From the NCBI RefSeq assembly GCF_041807905.1, contig NZ_JBGVSA010000018.1, positions 18,759 to 82,758 of the forward strand: a stretch of DNA of 64,000 nt, in the 5' to 3' direction. Each line of letters begins with the position of its first letter. Position 1 is the first letter of the stretch. This document shows positions 43,243 to 52,296 of this stretch, in pieces. The notes beneath the pieces were generated by a model that was not told where the DNA came from, searched no databases, and worked only from the letters and a program-made list of their open reading frames with translations. A program made the translations under genes and the position numbers. This DNA comes from JBGVSA01 sp041807905. Lineage in GTDB: Bacteria; Pseudomonadota; Gammaproteobacteria; Burkholderiales; Rhodocyclaceae.

Positions 43243-44214
43243 TCACTTGACGGACTGGATCCGCTCGATCAGGGACTGGAGTTTGGGATCGCTGGCGAAT
43301 TGTTTGTAGTATTCCGCCGCACGTGCGTGGAAGGCCTTCAGATCCGGACTGGTGATCGTCACGCCCATCTTCTGCATGTCGCTCATGGCCTGCGTCTGGA
43401 GCTTGATGAACTCGCTCATCTGGATGCGCGCAGCCTCTTCGGCCGCACGGACGAAAGCCGCCTTGTTGGCGTCGCTGAGCTTGTTCCAGGTACGCGTGCC
43501 GATGACGATCTCGCCGGGATACAGCACGTGCTGCGTGTTCGAGAAGAACTTCGCCACGTCGCCGTGCTTGTACAACGTGAGCGCAGACGGCCCGCCTTCG
43601 GCACCGTCCACAACACCTTGCTGTAGCGAGGTGTAGACCTCTCCCCACGGCAGCGGCGTCGGGGTTGCCCCCATGGTCTTGGCGACGTTGATGGCATCCG
43701 CCGAGTTCATGACGCGCATCTTCACGCCCTTGAGATCTTCGGGCGTGACGATCTGCTTTTTGGTCGTGTAGTAACTGCGCGGCTCGTCGTACAGGAAAGA
43801 CAAGCCCACGAGGCCCTTCTTGGCAGTCAGCATTTTCATGCCTTTGCCGATGTCTCCGTTCATCACCTTGTCGAAGTGATCCGGCCCCTTGAACATATAG
43901 GGCATGACCAACACGGAATACTCGGGCGCGTAGGTCGCCATCAGTACGGTGGCTGTCTTGGTCATGTCCAGTACGTTGTTCTGTACCTGCTCGAGCATCT
44001 TGCGCTCATCTCCGAGCTGGCCGTTGGGGTACAACTTGACCTTGTACTGACCGTTCGTGTACTTCTCGACCAGTTCGCCGAACTTGATCAGCGCCTGCCC
44101 CGTTGGATGCTCGTTGGTATGGTCGTAACCCATCCGCAAGGTCTGTGCGGCGAAAGCCGACGACACCATGGCAAGTGACACGCACCCCGCAATAACGCAC
44201 CGTTTCAAAAGCAT
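43243..44214 (-). CDS. TRAP transporter solute-binding protein DctP
   Basis: 323 residues from the ATG behind AGGAGGAG, with a signal peptide ending SSAFA. The conserved carboxylate-binding Arg is in GVKMRVMNSADAI; PLPWGEVYTSLQQGVVDGAEG is a family hallmark. Periplasmic binder delivering an acidic sugar or glucuronide to DctQM; the substrate is inferred from the neighbouring glucuronidase. Confidence 0.93.
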   Translation of the reverse strand: MLLKRCVIAGCVSLAMVSSAFAAQTLRMGYDHTNEHPTGQALIKFGELVEKYTNGQYKVKLYPNGQLGDERKMLEQVQNNVLDMTKTATVLMATYAPEYSVLVMPYMFKGPDHFDKVMNGDIGKGMKMLTAKKGLVGLSFLYDEPRSYYTTKKQIVTPEDLKGVKMRVMNSADAINVAKTMGATPTPLPWGEVYTSLQQGVVDGAEGGPSALTLYKHGDVAKFFSNTQHVLYPGEIVIGTRTWNKLSDANKAAFVRAAEEAARIQMSEFIKLQTQAMSDMQKMGVTITSPDLKAFHARAAEYYKQFASDPKLQSLIERIQSVK

Positions 44215-44231
44215 GTTTCTCCTCCTGTTGT

Positions 44232-45344
44232 TCAGACGGCCGAGCCGTCCCTGAAGTAGCCAATACCGATGGTTCGGCGGAAATGCCAAGGCTGCCAGCC
44301 GGGCCACAGCACCTCGCTGATCATCGCGAGCGACACCCACCGGAACCACGTTGCAAATGTGTTGCTGTGACCCTGGGGCTCTTTGTAGCCATTGACCCAT
44401 CCGTCGTATCCGCGCTCGCCAGTCAGCGTGTCCGGAAAGCCGCCGTCGGTGTTCTGGAAGTCCAGCAGCTTGACCGCCATGGTGCGCAGCCAATGCTCGA
44501 TTTCTTCGCGCCGATGCGGGCAGCGCTTTGCACCGTGTGCAAGGATGTCGATCACGTCGACGTCGATGCAGGCGCTGCGCACCGCGATGGGCTGTTCGAG
44601 ACAGCGGCTGATCGACTGATTGAAGTGCGGAATGTCCTCGTCGAGTGCATAAAAGACGTGGAGGTTGTGGGTGGCACCACACAGCGCGAAGAGAAGCGCC
44701 TCTTGGCTGAACTGCTGCCCGGGCCCCCAGAAGCCCGAATACGGCTCGCTCTGCTGGTTGTGCCAATCCACCATGTCGCGCAGTCGCTGCATGGCCGGCC
44801 CCGACGGGTCGCGCCGATGCAAAAGCAGCAGAAAGCTGCCCAGATTGACGATGTTGTTGCCTTCCAGCCAGGGGTCGCGCATGTCGCGTCGGCCAAGCCA
44901 CGCCCACAGGTACTGTGCATCCATGAACGGCGTCACGAACGGCAGATCGACGTGGTCGACGACGCCCAACGCATCCAATGCGCCGAGAGCGTAGTTGGTC
45001 GTGTGAAAGTGCATGTACTGCTGCGTCTCGGCGAAGGAGGGGCGCTTGTATGTCTGCGCCCAATCGAGTCCCGGCAGTACGAAAAAGCCTTCTTTGGTAC
45101 GCGCTCCCAATATCCATTCGGCCAGCGCGGAAGACTGCGGCAAGGCGTCGCCCAGCAGTTGGCGGAGCATGATCGAATCGTACGTTCCGGGCAACAGCAT
45201 CTGCTGCCACATTGCCGCATCGTGGACGGCGCTGACGCGCGAAACGCCATCCGGCAGTCCAGGAGCCTGCATGGTCGTGACCCATGCAAGTGATTTTCTT
45301 TTGGCCTCAAGAATCCGGTCCTTGAGGAATGAGTCCGTCAGCAT
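44232..45344 (-). CDS. Unrecognised protein with an alpha/alpha-toroid look
   Basis: 370 residues, soluble, rich in Trp and His, no signal peptide. A QW-like repeat is visible (LLDFQNTDGGFPDTL) and aromatic helices recur regularly, as in terpene cyclase, prenyltransferase or glycosidase toroids. I do not recognise the family. It opens the operon that continues with dctPQM and the glucuronidase (17 bp before dctP) and has a strong ribosome site (GGGGGAGAAA). A role in releasing or modifying the glucuronide is a guess from context. Confidence 0.5.
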   Translation of the reverse strand: MLTDSFLKDRILEAKRKSLAWVTTMQAPGLPDGVSRVSAVHDAAMWQQMLLPGTYDSIMLRQLLGDALPQSSALAEWILGARTKEGFFVLPGLDWAQTYKRPSFAETQQYMHFHTTNYALGALDALGVVDHVDLPFVTPFMDAQYLWAWLGRRDMRDPWLEGNNIVNLGSFLLLLHRRDPSGPAMQRLRDMVDWHNQQSEPYSGFWGPGQQFSQEALLFALCGATHNLHVFYALDEDIPHFNQSISRCLEQPIAVRSACIDVDVIDILAHGAKRCPHRREEIEHWLRTMAVKLLDFQNTDGGFPDTLTGERGYDGWVNGYKEPQGHSNTFATWFRWVSLAMISEVLWPGWQPWHFRRTIGIGYFRDGSAV

Positions 45345-45447
45345 TTTCTCCCCCTCTTGTTATCACACTGGCAGCCGTTGCTCACACATCGAACGGCGGC
45401 AAAGCGGTAGAGGGATTCTGCTTTGCGGAGCGAGACTCCGACTTGTG

Positions 45448-45472
45448 TTTTCCTGCCAACTTGGCAGGAAAA
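45448..45472. promoter_or_regulatory. 25-bp perfect palindrome in the divergent spacer (operator candidate)
   Basis: Two 12-nt arms, TTTTCCTGCCAA and TTGGCAGGAAAA, flank a single C. It lies about midway in the 244-bp spacer between the toroid/TRAP/glucuronidase operon and araC. There is no T-run after either arm, so an operator is more likely than a terminator. Confidence 0.65.
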
Positions 45473-45588
45473 CATCGCCTGCTCGGCATGCAAAAGAGAG
45501 GCGGTTTTGACGAGGACCAACCCCTTGCGCACGCTGCTCGGTGGAATCTGCTGTTTACTGCCCGAGCCGAAAGAAAAAAGCACCGCAG

Positions 45589-46455
45589 ATGCAGATCCTG
45601 ACTCTTCAAGACATCTTCAACACACCCCAGGCGCCGGTCGCGGTGACATGGAAGCTGCCGCAGCACGCCTACCCCGAGCACGCACACGATGTTGACGAAA
45701 TCGTCATCGTCACGTCGGGCCATGGCACCCACGTGCTCAATGGCCGCAGCTTCACCGTGCGCCGCGGCGATATCTTTTACGTGCGCGCGGGCGATTGGCA
45801 CCTTTTCGAAGACGTATCCAACCTGCACCTGTTCAATATTCTGTGCTGTGGCACCCAACGGCCGCGACAGACAGTTTTGCCGCAGCACGGGTGCCTCATT
45901 GATCCACCTGCACATTGGCAGTTGCGACGCGAAGTGCTGGACTGCGTCGAGCGCGTGGCGCCCAGGCTGGATGTCGAGTGCCGCACGATCGACGACGCCA
46001 CGCCGTGCATGATCAATGTCTTCTTCGCACAGGTTCTGGCCTACTTGTGGAGAGGGCGCGTCAGGGAGGAGACCAGCGGAAAGCGGACCGAAGCCTGGGA
46101 TCGACAAGTCATCCTGGAGCTACTTGGCTATCTTGATGAATGCTTCGCCGACGATATCTCGCTCGATGGACTGGCGCGGCGCTATGCGATGTCCGAGCGC
46201 TCGCTCAATCGTCAATTCAAGGAGCACACCGGCCTGCCGCCGATGAACTACCTGCTTCAGTTACGGCTATCGAAGGCGATTCACTACCTGCGCAAGGGCA
46301 ACAGCGCCGTAACCGATGTCGCATTCCGGTGCGGCTTCAACGACAGCACGTATTTTTCGCATTGCTTCAAGAAACGGTTTGGCTTGGCGCCGGCGCAGTT
46401 TCAGCACAAACATCTGACGCGGGCCGCACCGCTGATCAAGAGCGCGCTGCTGTAA
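45589..46455 (+). CDS. AraC-family transcriptional regulator with cupin sensor
   Basis: 288 residues: an N-terminal cupin (HAYPEHAHDVDEIVIVTSGHGTHVLNGRSFTVRRGDIFYVRAGDWHLFED) and a C-terminal double helix-turn-helix (ISLDGLARRYAMSERSLNRQFKEHTGLPPMNYLLQLRLSKA and VTDVAFRCGFNDSTYFSHCFKKRFGLAP). Like RhaS/MelR it probably senses a sugar and activates the divergent cluster. The start gives the expected cupin opening; the ribosome site is weak. Confidence 0.9.
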   Translation: MQILTLQDIFNTPQAPVAVTWKLPQHAYPEHAHDVDEIVIVTSGHGTHVLNGRSFTVRRGDIFYVRAGDWHLFEDVSNLHLFNILCCGTQRPRQTVLPQHGCLIDPPAHWQLRREVLDCVERVAPRLDVECRTIDDATPCMINVFFAQVLAYLWRGRVREETSGKRTEAWDRQVILELLGYLDECFADDISLDGLARRYAMSERSLNRQFKEHTGLPPMNYLLQLRLSKAIHYLRKGNSAVTDVAFRCGFNDSTYFSHCFKKRFGLAPAQFQHKHLTRAAPLIKSALL

Positions 46456-46577
46456 GGGCTGCGTTTCGGAGCGATACATCATTGGCCCTGCAGCCGAGCC
46501 TCCATCGGCAAGGACAATCGCGCAGGACACCTCTCCCAAGTCAATACGCGCCCCATTCCGCTGACTATGCTGCGGGC

Positions 46578-47420
46578 ATGTCGCTCGCACTCGTCAGAAG
46601 CCGTTCTCTTTCCGGCATGGAAGCGCCGGAAGTCACCGTTGAAGTCCACCTGGGCAACGGATTGCCCAGCGTCTCGCTGGTCGGCCTGCCCGATACCGAG
46701 GTCAAGGAAGCCCGCGACCGCGTGCGCGCGGCCTTGCTCACCAGCCAGTTCGAATTCCCGCAGAGGCGGGTGACGGTCAACCTGGCGCCGGCCGACCTGC
46801 CCAAGGAGAGCGGCCGCTTCGATCTGGCCATCGCCGTCGGCATTCTCGTCGCATCCGATCAGATCAAGGCGGCGGATCTCGCCACCTATGAGATGGCTGG
46901 CGAGCTGTCGCTGACCGGAGAGTTGCGCCCCGTCCGTGGCGCACTGGCAATGGCGTGGCGGGCGCGCGAGTCTGGACGGGCGCTCATCGTGCCGGCCGAC
47001 AACGCGGCCGAAGCGGCGCTCGTGCCAGGCGTGCGCATCCTGCCCGCCCGCGGCCTGCTCGAAGTGGCCGCTCACCTGAATGGCCACACGCTGCTGTCCG
47101 AATACCAGGGGAATCCGCCGCCAACGCTGGCCCGCTATCCCGACCTCATCGACGTGAAAGGGCAACAACAGGCAAAGCGCATGCTGGAGGTCGCCGCCGC
47201 GGGCGGACATTCGCTGCTGTTGTTCGGACCGCCCGGTACGGGCAAATCGATGCTGGCTTGCCGACTACCGGGCCTGCTGCCGCCGTTGTCAGAAGAAGCC
47301 GCACTGGAGTGCGCAGCGCTGCAATCGCTTTCCGGTCCGTTTGATGTCGCGCGCTGGGGCGCCCGCCCCTATCGCGCGCCTCATCACTCCGCAAGCGCGG
47401 CGGCGCTCGTGGGCGGCGGC
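46578..47420 (+). pseudogene. comM: comM (YifB-type AAA+ helicase) truncated by insertion after codon 281
   Basis: The N-terminal ChlI-like domain (LVRSRSLSGMEAPEVTVEVHLGNGLPSVSLVGLPD) and the Walker A (LLLFGPPGTGKSMLA) are intact, and homology stops after RAPHHSASAAALVGGG. The normal continuation (SHPRPGEISLAHHGVLFLDE, containing Walker B) is missing; the frame runs into foreign sequence and ends at 47573. ComM is the branch-migration helicase for natural transformation, so this copy should be inactive. comM is a known target of Tn7-like elements such as those in Acinetobacter. The 3' remainder should lie beyond the right edge of the window. Confidence 0.92.
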
Positions 47421-47490
47421 TGTGATTTCCAGAAATTAACGCGACGATCTAGAATTAAGTGCGACGCCTCTTCATTGGGAAGAGGCGTTT
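47421..47490. repeat. Element left end with TGT terminus, repeated motif and hairpin
   Basis: The foreign DNA opens with TGTGATTTCC. Two direct copies of a motif follow about 19-20 bp apart: AATTAAC-GCGACG (47434-47446) and AATTAAGTGCGACG (47453-47466), the layout of TnsB-type transposase sites. A hairpin CGCCTCTTC / GAAGAGGCG (47465-47487) with TTT behind it may stop transcription from comM. The last five comM bases, GCGGC, would be the target duplication if this is a Tn7-like end. Confidence 0.65.
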
Positions 47491-47520
47491 GCACATCTAT
47501 GACCTCCCTGCCCAAGTACG

Positions 47521-49296
47521 ATGAGCCAACAGAAGGCCACTTCCCGACAAATTCTGATCGAAGGTATTCCTGAGGACAGTAATGTCCGGCTACTCGCATG
47601 GTGGTATTGCGGACTCAAGAAGAACCCCGCCGCGCCATCTGAGCCCAAAGTCGAAGTCTGCTTTCGCCCCATCTTGAAAGACGGGAGCTATCGTTCATAC
47701 GTGTACTACGACGTGGGTCTTACGAATCTAGGACAGGTCCGACTCGGCACGATCTGGCATCGCCAAAAGAAGGTCGGCCAAATCCCTTTGGAGGAAGAGA
47801 CTTTTCAGCTCGATTTCTCCGATGACGGGTGGCGTATCTCTGGCCCTTGGGACCAATCGGCCAAATCTATTGACCCAAGCTGGCTCGTCTCCAAAGACTA
47901 TCTCCTTCCGGAGAAAGAACGGCACCCGAAAACCCGTGTCGTTCAGTTCCATCTATCGAGCAACCCACGAGGACTTGTGATCCCTTGCATGGAGGTTTTC
48001 TCGCGCCTTTATGGTCGATCGCAGTATCTCAAGCGCATTCTCGTTACACAGCCATTCGACGCCGCGGTAGGCAGTTTGATCGTGCCCGACATAGAGGAAG
48101 CGCCCGAAGGCGTATGGCAAGTCACTGTCGACAAGCACTGCGTTAACGGTGACGGGATACTACTCGCGCACCTCAAGCATGACGAAACCACCAAGCGAAG
48201 AGTTCGGCAGATTTGGGCTCAAGGCGAGGCCACGCAAGACGTCTTTGGTTCAAAACATATTTTTCCTGGTATCGGTCCGTGGTTCGCAGGCCCTGCCCAA
48301 CTTCGGGTCAAGGGCATATGGCTTGACCCAGAAAAACGCCGGTTTCTCGCGCTGCAAATCAACGGATGTAGCGATCCGGGAGGCGCCGAGATCTATCTCG
48401 ACAGAGCGAACACCAATATCACGGGCTCGTTGAAGGACGTAAGGGGCGGTACTGCTTGGCCGCAGGTGCGAGAGGTAAAGCCTCAAGGCAATGCAGACAT
48501 CCTCATCACTCACATCCAAGAGCCAAGTGGCGGGCATGCGGCGGAAGAAATCGAGGACGATACATTTGTAATACTCGGCGCTCCGCGCAAAATCAAACGC
48601 GTACAACGGGAAAGCACCGTTGTCAGAGATAAGCCCAAGCCTATAGTGAAGCCTCCAACTACCACGGTATCGGGTGGCGCGATCTTTGGCGGCCCTCAAG
48701 GTGTGGCTCCTGCATCTATCACAGCACCTGAAACCTCTGCCATCGATAGTGAGCTGATGGCCACTTGGAACGCGCTACAAAGTATGGCCCAAGACTCAAG
48801 CTCTCCCATACAGGAGGTCGCAGCTGTCACTGCGAATGGTGACTTGGTCTTTACGGAGCCAGCCATCATTGGCTTTCCAAATCCAGAAAGCAATGACTCC
48901 GGCCTCTCGGATAGCGCTAAGGCCTGGGTTTATCTCGACCACAAAACCAAAACCCAGGTGCGCGGGATTTTGCTTTTACAGGTCACAACCCAAACGGGTA
49001 TTGGGTATATCATGGAAATCCAAAAGCGCCCCTCGCGAACCCATGACGACCGGGTGCAATCATCAGGGGCGTATCAGTATCTAGCATTTTCCATGGATGC
49101 CAATAGCATTTTCTTGCGAGCATGGATTGCAACGCTTCTGCGCGCAACTGCCAACGCACTTGGCGTCGTATCCAAGGCCACTAAGGATTGCCCAGGACCA
49201 TTTTTGCCATTCAATCACCAGAATGAGAGTCGTGGCGGTATTCCCGCCTCTATTTTGAACGGCCTGAAAGGGATTGGACTAATCCCGATCCAATAG
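47521..49296 (+). CDS. TnsE-like transposon targeting protein
   Basis: 591 residues, starting 100 bp inside the element end. The C-terminal part resembles Tn7 TnsE in order and spacing: a basic linker (ILGAPRKIKRVQRE), then a region equivalent to the TnsE DNA-binding domain (KTQVRGILLLQVTTQTGIGYIMEIQKR ... FNHQNESRGGIPASILNGLKGIGL). TnsE directs Tn7 to replicating or conjugating DNA. In Tn7 tnsE is last in the tns operon, far from the end; here it is alone next to the end, so tnsABC(D) may be lost or sit elsewhere. This is a pattern-level match only. Confidence 0.55.
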   Translation: MSQQKATSRQILIEGIPEDSNVRLLAWWYCGLKKNPAAPSEPKVEVCFRPILKDGSYRSYVYYDVGLTNLGQVRLGTIWHRQKKVGQIPLEEETFQLDFSDDGWRISGPWDQSAKSIDPSWLVSKDYLLPEKERHPKTRVVQFHLSSNPRGLVIPCMEVFSRLYGRSQYLKRILVTQPFDAAVGSLIVPDIEEAPEGVWQVTVDKHCVNGDGILLAHLKHDETTKRRVRQIWAQGEATQDVFGSKHIFPGIGPWFAGPAQLRVKGIWLDPEKRRFLALQINGCSDPGGAEIYLDRANTNITGSLKDVRGGTAWPQVREVKPQGNADILITHIQEPSGGHAAEEIEDDTFVILGAPRKIKRVQRESTVVRDKPKPIVKPPTTTVSGGAIFGGPQGVAPASITAPETSAIDSELMATWNALQSMAQDSSSPIQEVAAVTANGDLVFTEPAIIGFPNPESNDSGLSDSAKAWVYLDHKTKTQVRGILLLQVTTQTGIGYIMEIQKRPSRTHDDRVQSSGAYQYLAFSMDANSIFLRAWIATLLRATANALGVVSKATKDCPGPFLPFNHQNESRGGIPASILNGLKGIGLIPIQ

Positions 49297-49389
49297 ATTT
49301 CTGCATTGCGATTGCTGTTCGCATTACGCCCTCTACGAAATCACGCCACAATTAATACCAAAATTCGTCGGGTCGGCGAGGCCAAAAAT

Positions 49390-50349
49390 ATGAACCGTAT
49401 TGATTACCACAAAAAAATAATTGCTGCACTCTCCTGGCTGAAGACCCAGGTTGAAATGCACAACAGCCTAAGCTTGACGGATATCAATCACGGCGCGGAA
49501 GATTTCTACTGCGGCCTTTTGAATCTTGTTTATGGCTACAACCTGATAAATATAAATATTTCAGACCAGAATGCCGCAGCCATTGATCTTGGTGACGAAC
49601 AGAATAGAATTTCGATTCAGGTGACATCCACTTCGGCCCTGAGTAAAACAAAATATACAGTCGAGAAATTTATTGAGAAAGAACTGTATAAAAAGTTCGA
49701 CAAGCTACTCATTCTAAATATTGTTAAAAAGACCAACCACGCATCCACAAGAATCGGCGGCCCCGAGTATTGCATCGACACAAAAACCGACATTCTTGAT
49801 GTCGAAGACCTCATCAAGAAAATCACCAGCAATCCGGATGTTCAAAAATTAAAATCTATTGCTGACTTTTTGGACAGCGAGCTTTCCTTGCCCACCCAGC
49901 AAAGCCTACCGAACGAAGTCCTCACTATCCTAGGCATCATTGAATACATTAGCGACGAGAAGCATGAGGATGCCGGGACTGGTTATCTTGAAGAGCCAAT
50001 TCCAGCAGACAAAATATACAATCGATTTGCGAATCACTCCGACTTCCTCGTCAACATGTACAACACTGGCTATATTGAGTATGGCGCGGTGCTGGAAGCC
50101 GTAAAGAAAGAGTCCGATTTCGGGCAGGTCAAGCTTCGGCGAGCCGCTAACTACCTAAAGAAATATAGCGACGCAATGCTGACCAAATGTGGGGGTGATC
50201 CGAAGACGGCTCTCGACCAGATAATAGTCGATCTCAGCGGTTTTCTGGGCAATAATGGATACACATTCGATGAGGGGGCTGCGGAGTTCTACGTTATTGA
50301 GCAGCTGATGAAATGCAACATATTCCCTTACAAGGCGCCACTTGACTAA
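49390..50349 (+). CDS. ABC-3C system effector: SMEK-domain protein with ABC-3C C-terminal domain
   Basis: 319 residues. The N-terminal about 150 residues are the SMEK domain (LSLTDINHGAEDFYCGLLNLVYGYNL, AAIDLGDEQNRISIQVTSTSALSKTKYTVEKF), a predicted restriction-endonuclease-like nuclease fold. The C-terminal part (RRAANYLKKYSDAML ... YVIEQLMKCNIFPYK) is of the type that defines ABC-three-component effectors. The ATG at MNRIDYHKK was chosen; upstream codons are not conserved in character. First gene of a three-gene overlapping operon. Much more A+T-rich than the chromosome. Confidence 0.82.
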   Translation: MNRIDYHKKIIAALSWLKTQVEMHNSLSLTDINHGAEDFYCGLLNLVYGYNLININISDQNAAAIDLGDEQNRISIQVTSTSALSKTKYTVEKFIEKELYKKFDKLLILNIVKKTNHASTRIGGPEYCIDTKTDILDVEDLIKKITSNPDVQKLKSIADFLDSELSLPTQQSLPNEVLTILGIIEYISDEKHEDAGTGYLEEPIPADKIYNRFANHSDFLVNMYNTGYIEYGAVLEAVKKESDFGQVKLRRAANYLKKYSDAMLTKCGGDPKTALDQIIVDLSGFLGNNGYTFDEGAAEFYVIEQLMKCNIFPYKAPLD

Positions 50350-50578
50350 TTTATTCTCGAAGGATGACGATTTACTCAAGTCGGCGCCCGTTCTTGGCTT
50401 CGAAATTCTGAAGCTCATTCATGACTCCGAAGACTCCAGAGTCAGTATCTTTGATGTCGCAAAGACGATAACTAAGTCCGGCGGAGTTAATGCCAGAAGT
50501 ATTTATTACGCAATGCTATTTTTATACTCTCTGGACATTATAGATTTCCAGAAGCCTTATCTGGTGGCTAAGTGCTAA
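50342..50578 (+). CDS. ABC-3C system small middle component (MC6-like)
   Basis: 78 residues from a TTG start inside the end of the effector gene, with AAGGCG upstream; no in-frame ATG exists near it. Winged-helix-like pattern (VLGFEILKLIHDSEDSRVSIFDVAKTITKSGGVNARSIYYAMLFLYSLDIIDF). Small middle components of this size and composition are typical of ABC-3C systems and link the effector to the ATPase. It overlaps the next gene too. Confidence 0.78.
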   Translation: MTNLFSKDDDLLKSAPVLGFEILKLIHDSEDSRVSIFDVAKTITKSGGVNARSIYYAMLFLYSLDIIDFQKPYLVAKC

Positions 50579-52296
50579 GAATTAAAAAGCTATACAGCGA
50601 ACCCGACATTTTCGATCCCATCATTTTTAATGACGGGATCAATCTCATTCTCGGTGAGACGACAGAGAACAATGTCAAAACCAATGGCGTTGGCAAGTCG
50701 ATGGCGATCGAATTTATCAACTATGGTTTGTTGAAACGACATGAAGAAAGTCGAGTGTCTTTGGTCCCCAAAGAAGCCTTTCCATACGACGCTTTTATTT
50801 GTCTTGATTTCGAGATAAATCACAAGCCCATAACGATCAAGAGAAGCATTGGGAATTACAAATGTCCAACTCTGATTGAAGATGGAAAAACCACTACTTT
50901 TACTGATATTGAAGATGCAACAAGGTACCTTACCGCGTTGCTGTTTGGCGCCTCCAGCGACGAAAGCATTCCATCATTCCGAACCATGATGGGCCCCTTG
51001 ATCAGGGATGAGCGGTCTGAATTCAAATCCATTGTCAAATGCTTTGATACCAATCGAAATATTCCGCCGGACTATACCCCTCATTTATTCCTGCTTGATA
51101 TTGATCCTAAGCCATATAAGCAGGCCAAATCCCTTTTGGGCGAAATAGATAGCGTTGGAAAGGCCATCTCTAAGGCCAAGGAAAACATCACCGCCATTAC
51201 CGGGAAGAATATATCTGAAGCCAAATCAGATCTAAACGAACTCACCAGCCAAGTTTCCAGAATACACCAGGAAATCGAGCGTTTAGAGAATATTGAAGGC
51301 TACGACATTGTTAAAGACGAGATAATCGAGATTGAAAATAATCTGGGGGAATTTCGATCTCGGCAGGCCGTCATAAAGACTGAACTTTCAAAGATCAAGC
51401 TATTTAAGGGCGATAATTATATTGATGAAGGCGAGGTGGGAGAGCTTTACAATCAGTTTAAGGCTGGCCTAGGGGATTTGATCAAAAAGCAGATCGAAGA
51501 AGTTACCGCATTCAAGAAAAAAATCGACGACTTTCAGAGAACGCTCATCGATGGAAGGCGCAAAGAACTCGAAGAAAAGCTTAAAGAAATCGATGGAAAT
51601 ATTGTTCGCCTTGATCGGATTTACCGGGAAAAGATTTCGATAATTGATCAAAAAGGCGCCCTAAAAAGCCTGCGTCAGACCATCGCTACATACCAGAAAA
51701 AGGTGGAAGACCACGCCTCTCTTGCGGCCTTCATAAAAAAACATGCTGATTACGAGCGAGAGAAGAAGGAAAAAACAAATGAGCGCGACGGCCTGATTTT
51801 TTTGCTAGACAGTTTTGTAACCGACTCGGCCGACGTGATCTCTTCCTTGGAGCAAACTATTCTCGATATACACGAGGTAGTCGCCGGAAATCGGCAAAGC
51901 TCCTTCGATGTAGAGATCTCGAAGAAAAAGGAGGTCGTCAAGTTTGAGCTTCGCATCTATGACGATGGCAGTCACAGCAATGAGCGTGAAAAGGTATTTC
52001 TTTACGATATCGGTCTCCTAACAAACGCCGAGACCGGTAAGCGACATCCTGGTCTGCTGGTGCACGACAATATTTTTGATGTCGACTATGACACGCTTCT
52101 AAAAAGCCTGAACTATCTCAGCGACAACTCAGAGGCTTTTTCGAAAAAGCAATACATTCTGACGTTGAATAGCGACAAAATATACGACGCGGACATCAAC
52201 TCGCGTTTGCGGCTCAATCTTGAGGCGTTGAAATGTGCTGCCTTTACAAAGTCGGCAAGATTCCTAAAGACCAGTTACCAAGAGCTTTCCCAATAA
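50572..52296 (+). CDS. ABC-3C system ATPase (DUF2326/SMC-like)
   Basis: 574 residues from GTG. Atypical P-loop INLILGETTENN, then VKTNGVGKSMAIEF (about residues 24-47); a long central coiled coil (about 190-430); and a C-terminal Walker B-like LLVHDNIFDVD with the DUF2326 pattern that follows. Related to RecN/Rad50-like sensors. In ABC-3C systems the ATPase is thought to sense invading DNA and release the nuclease. It completes the SMEK/MC6/ATPase operon, with all three genes overlapping. Confidence 0.85.
   Translation: MLRIKKLYSEPDIFDPIIFNDGINLILGETTENNVKTNGVGKSMAIEFINYGLLKRHEESRVSLVPKEAFPYDAFICLDFEINHKPITIKRSIGNYKCPTLIEDGKTTTFTDIEDATRYLTALLFGASSDESIPSFRTMMGPLIRDERSEFKSIVKCFDTNRNIPPDYTPHLFLLDIDPKPYKQAKSLLGEIDSVGKAISKAKENITAITGKNISEAKSDLNELTSQVSRIHQEIERLENIEGYDIVKDEIIEIENNLGEFRSRQAVIKTELSKIKLFKGDNYIDEGEVGELYNQFKAGLGDLIKKQIEEVTAFKKKIDDFQRTLIDGRRKELEEKLKEIDGNIVRLDRIYREKISIIDQKGALKSLRQTIATYQKKVEDHASLAAFIKKHADYEREKKEKTNERDGLIFLLDSFVTDSADVISSLEQTILDIHEVVAGNRQSSFDVEISKKKEVVKFELRIYDDGSHSNEREKVFLYDIGLLTNAETGKRHPGLLVHDNIFDVDYDTLLKSLNYLSDNSEAFSKKQYILTLNSDKIYDADINSRLRLNLEALKCAAFTKSARFLKTSYQELSQ

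Noticed and set aside
44215..45285. N-terminal extension of the dctP frame
   Set aside because: It overlaps the toroid gene in another frame; the signal peptide and AGGAGG site at 44214 define the true start.
45448..45472. Palindrome read as an intrinsic terminator
   Set aside because: T-runs lie inside the stem and none follows on either strand; position between divergent genes fits an operator.
47421..47573. comM frame continuing 50 codons into foreign DNA
   Set aside because: No homology to ComM after codon 281; fortuitous read-through.
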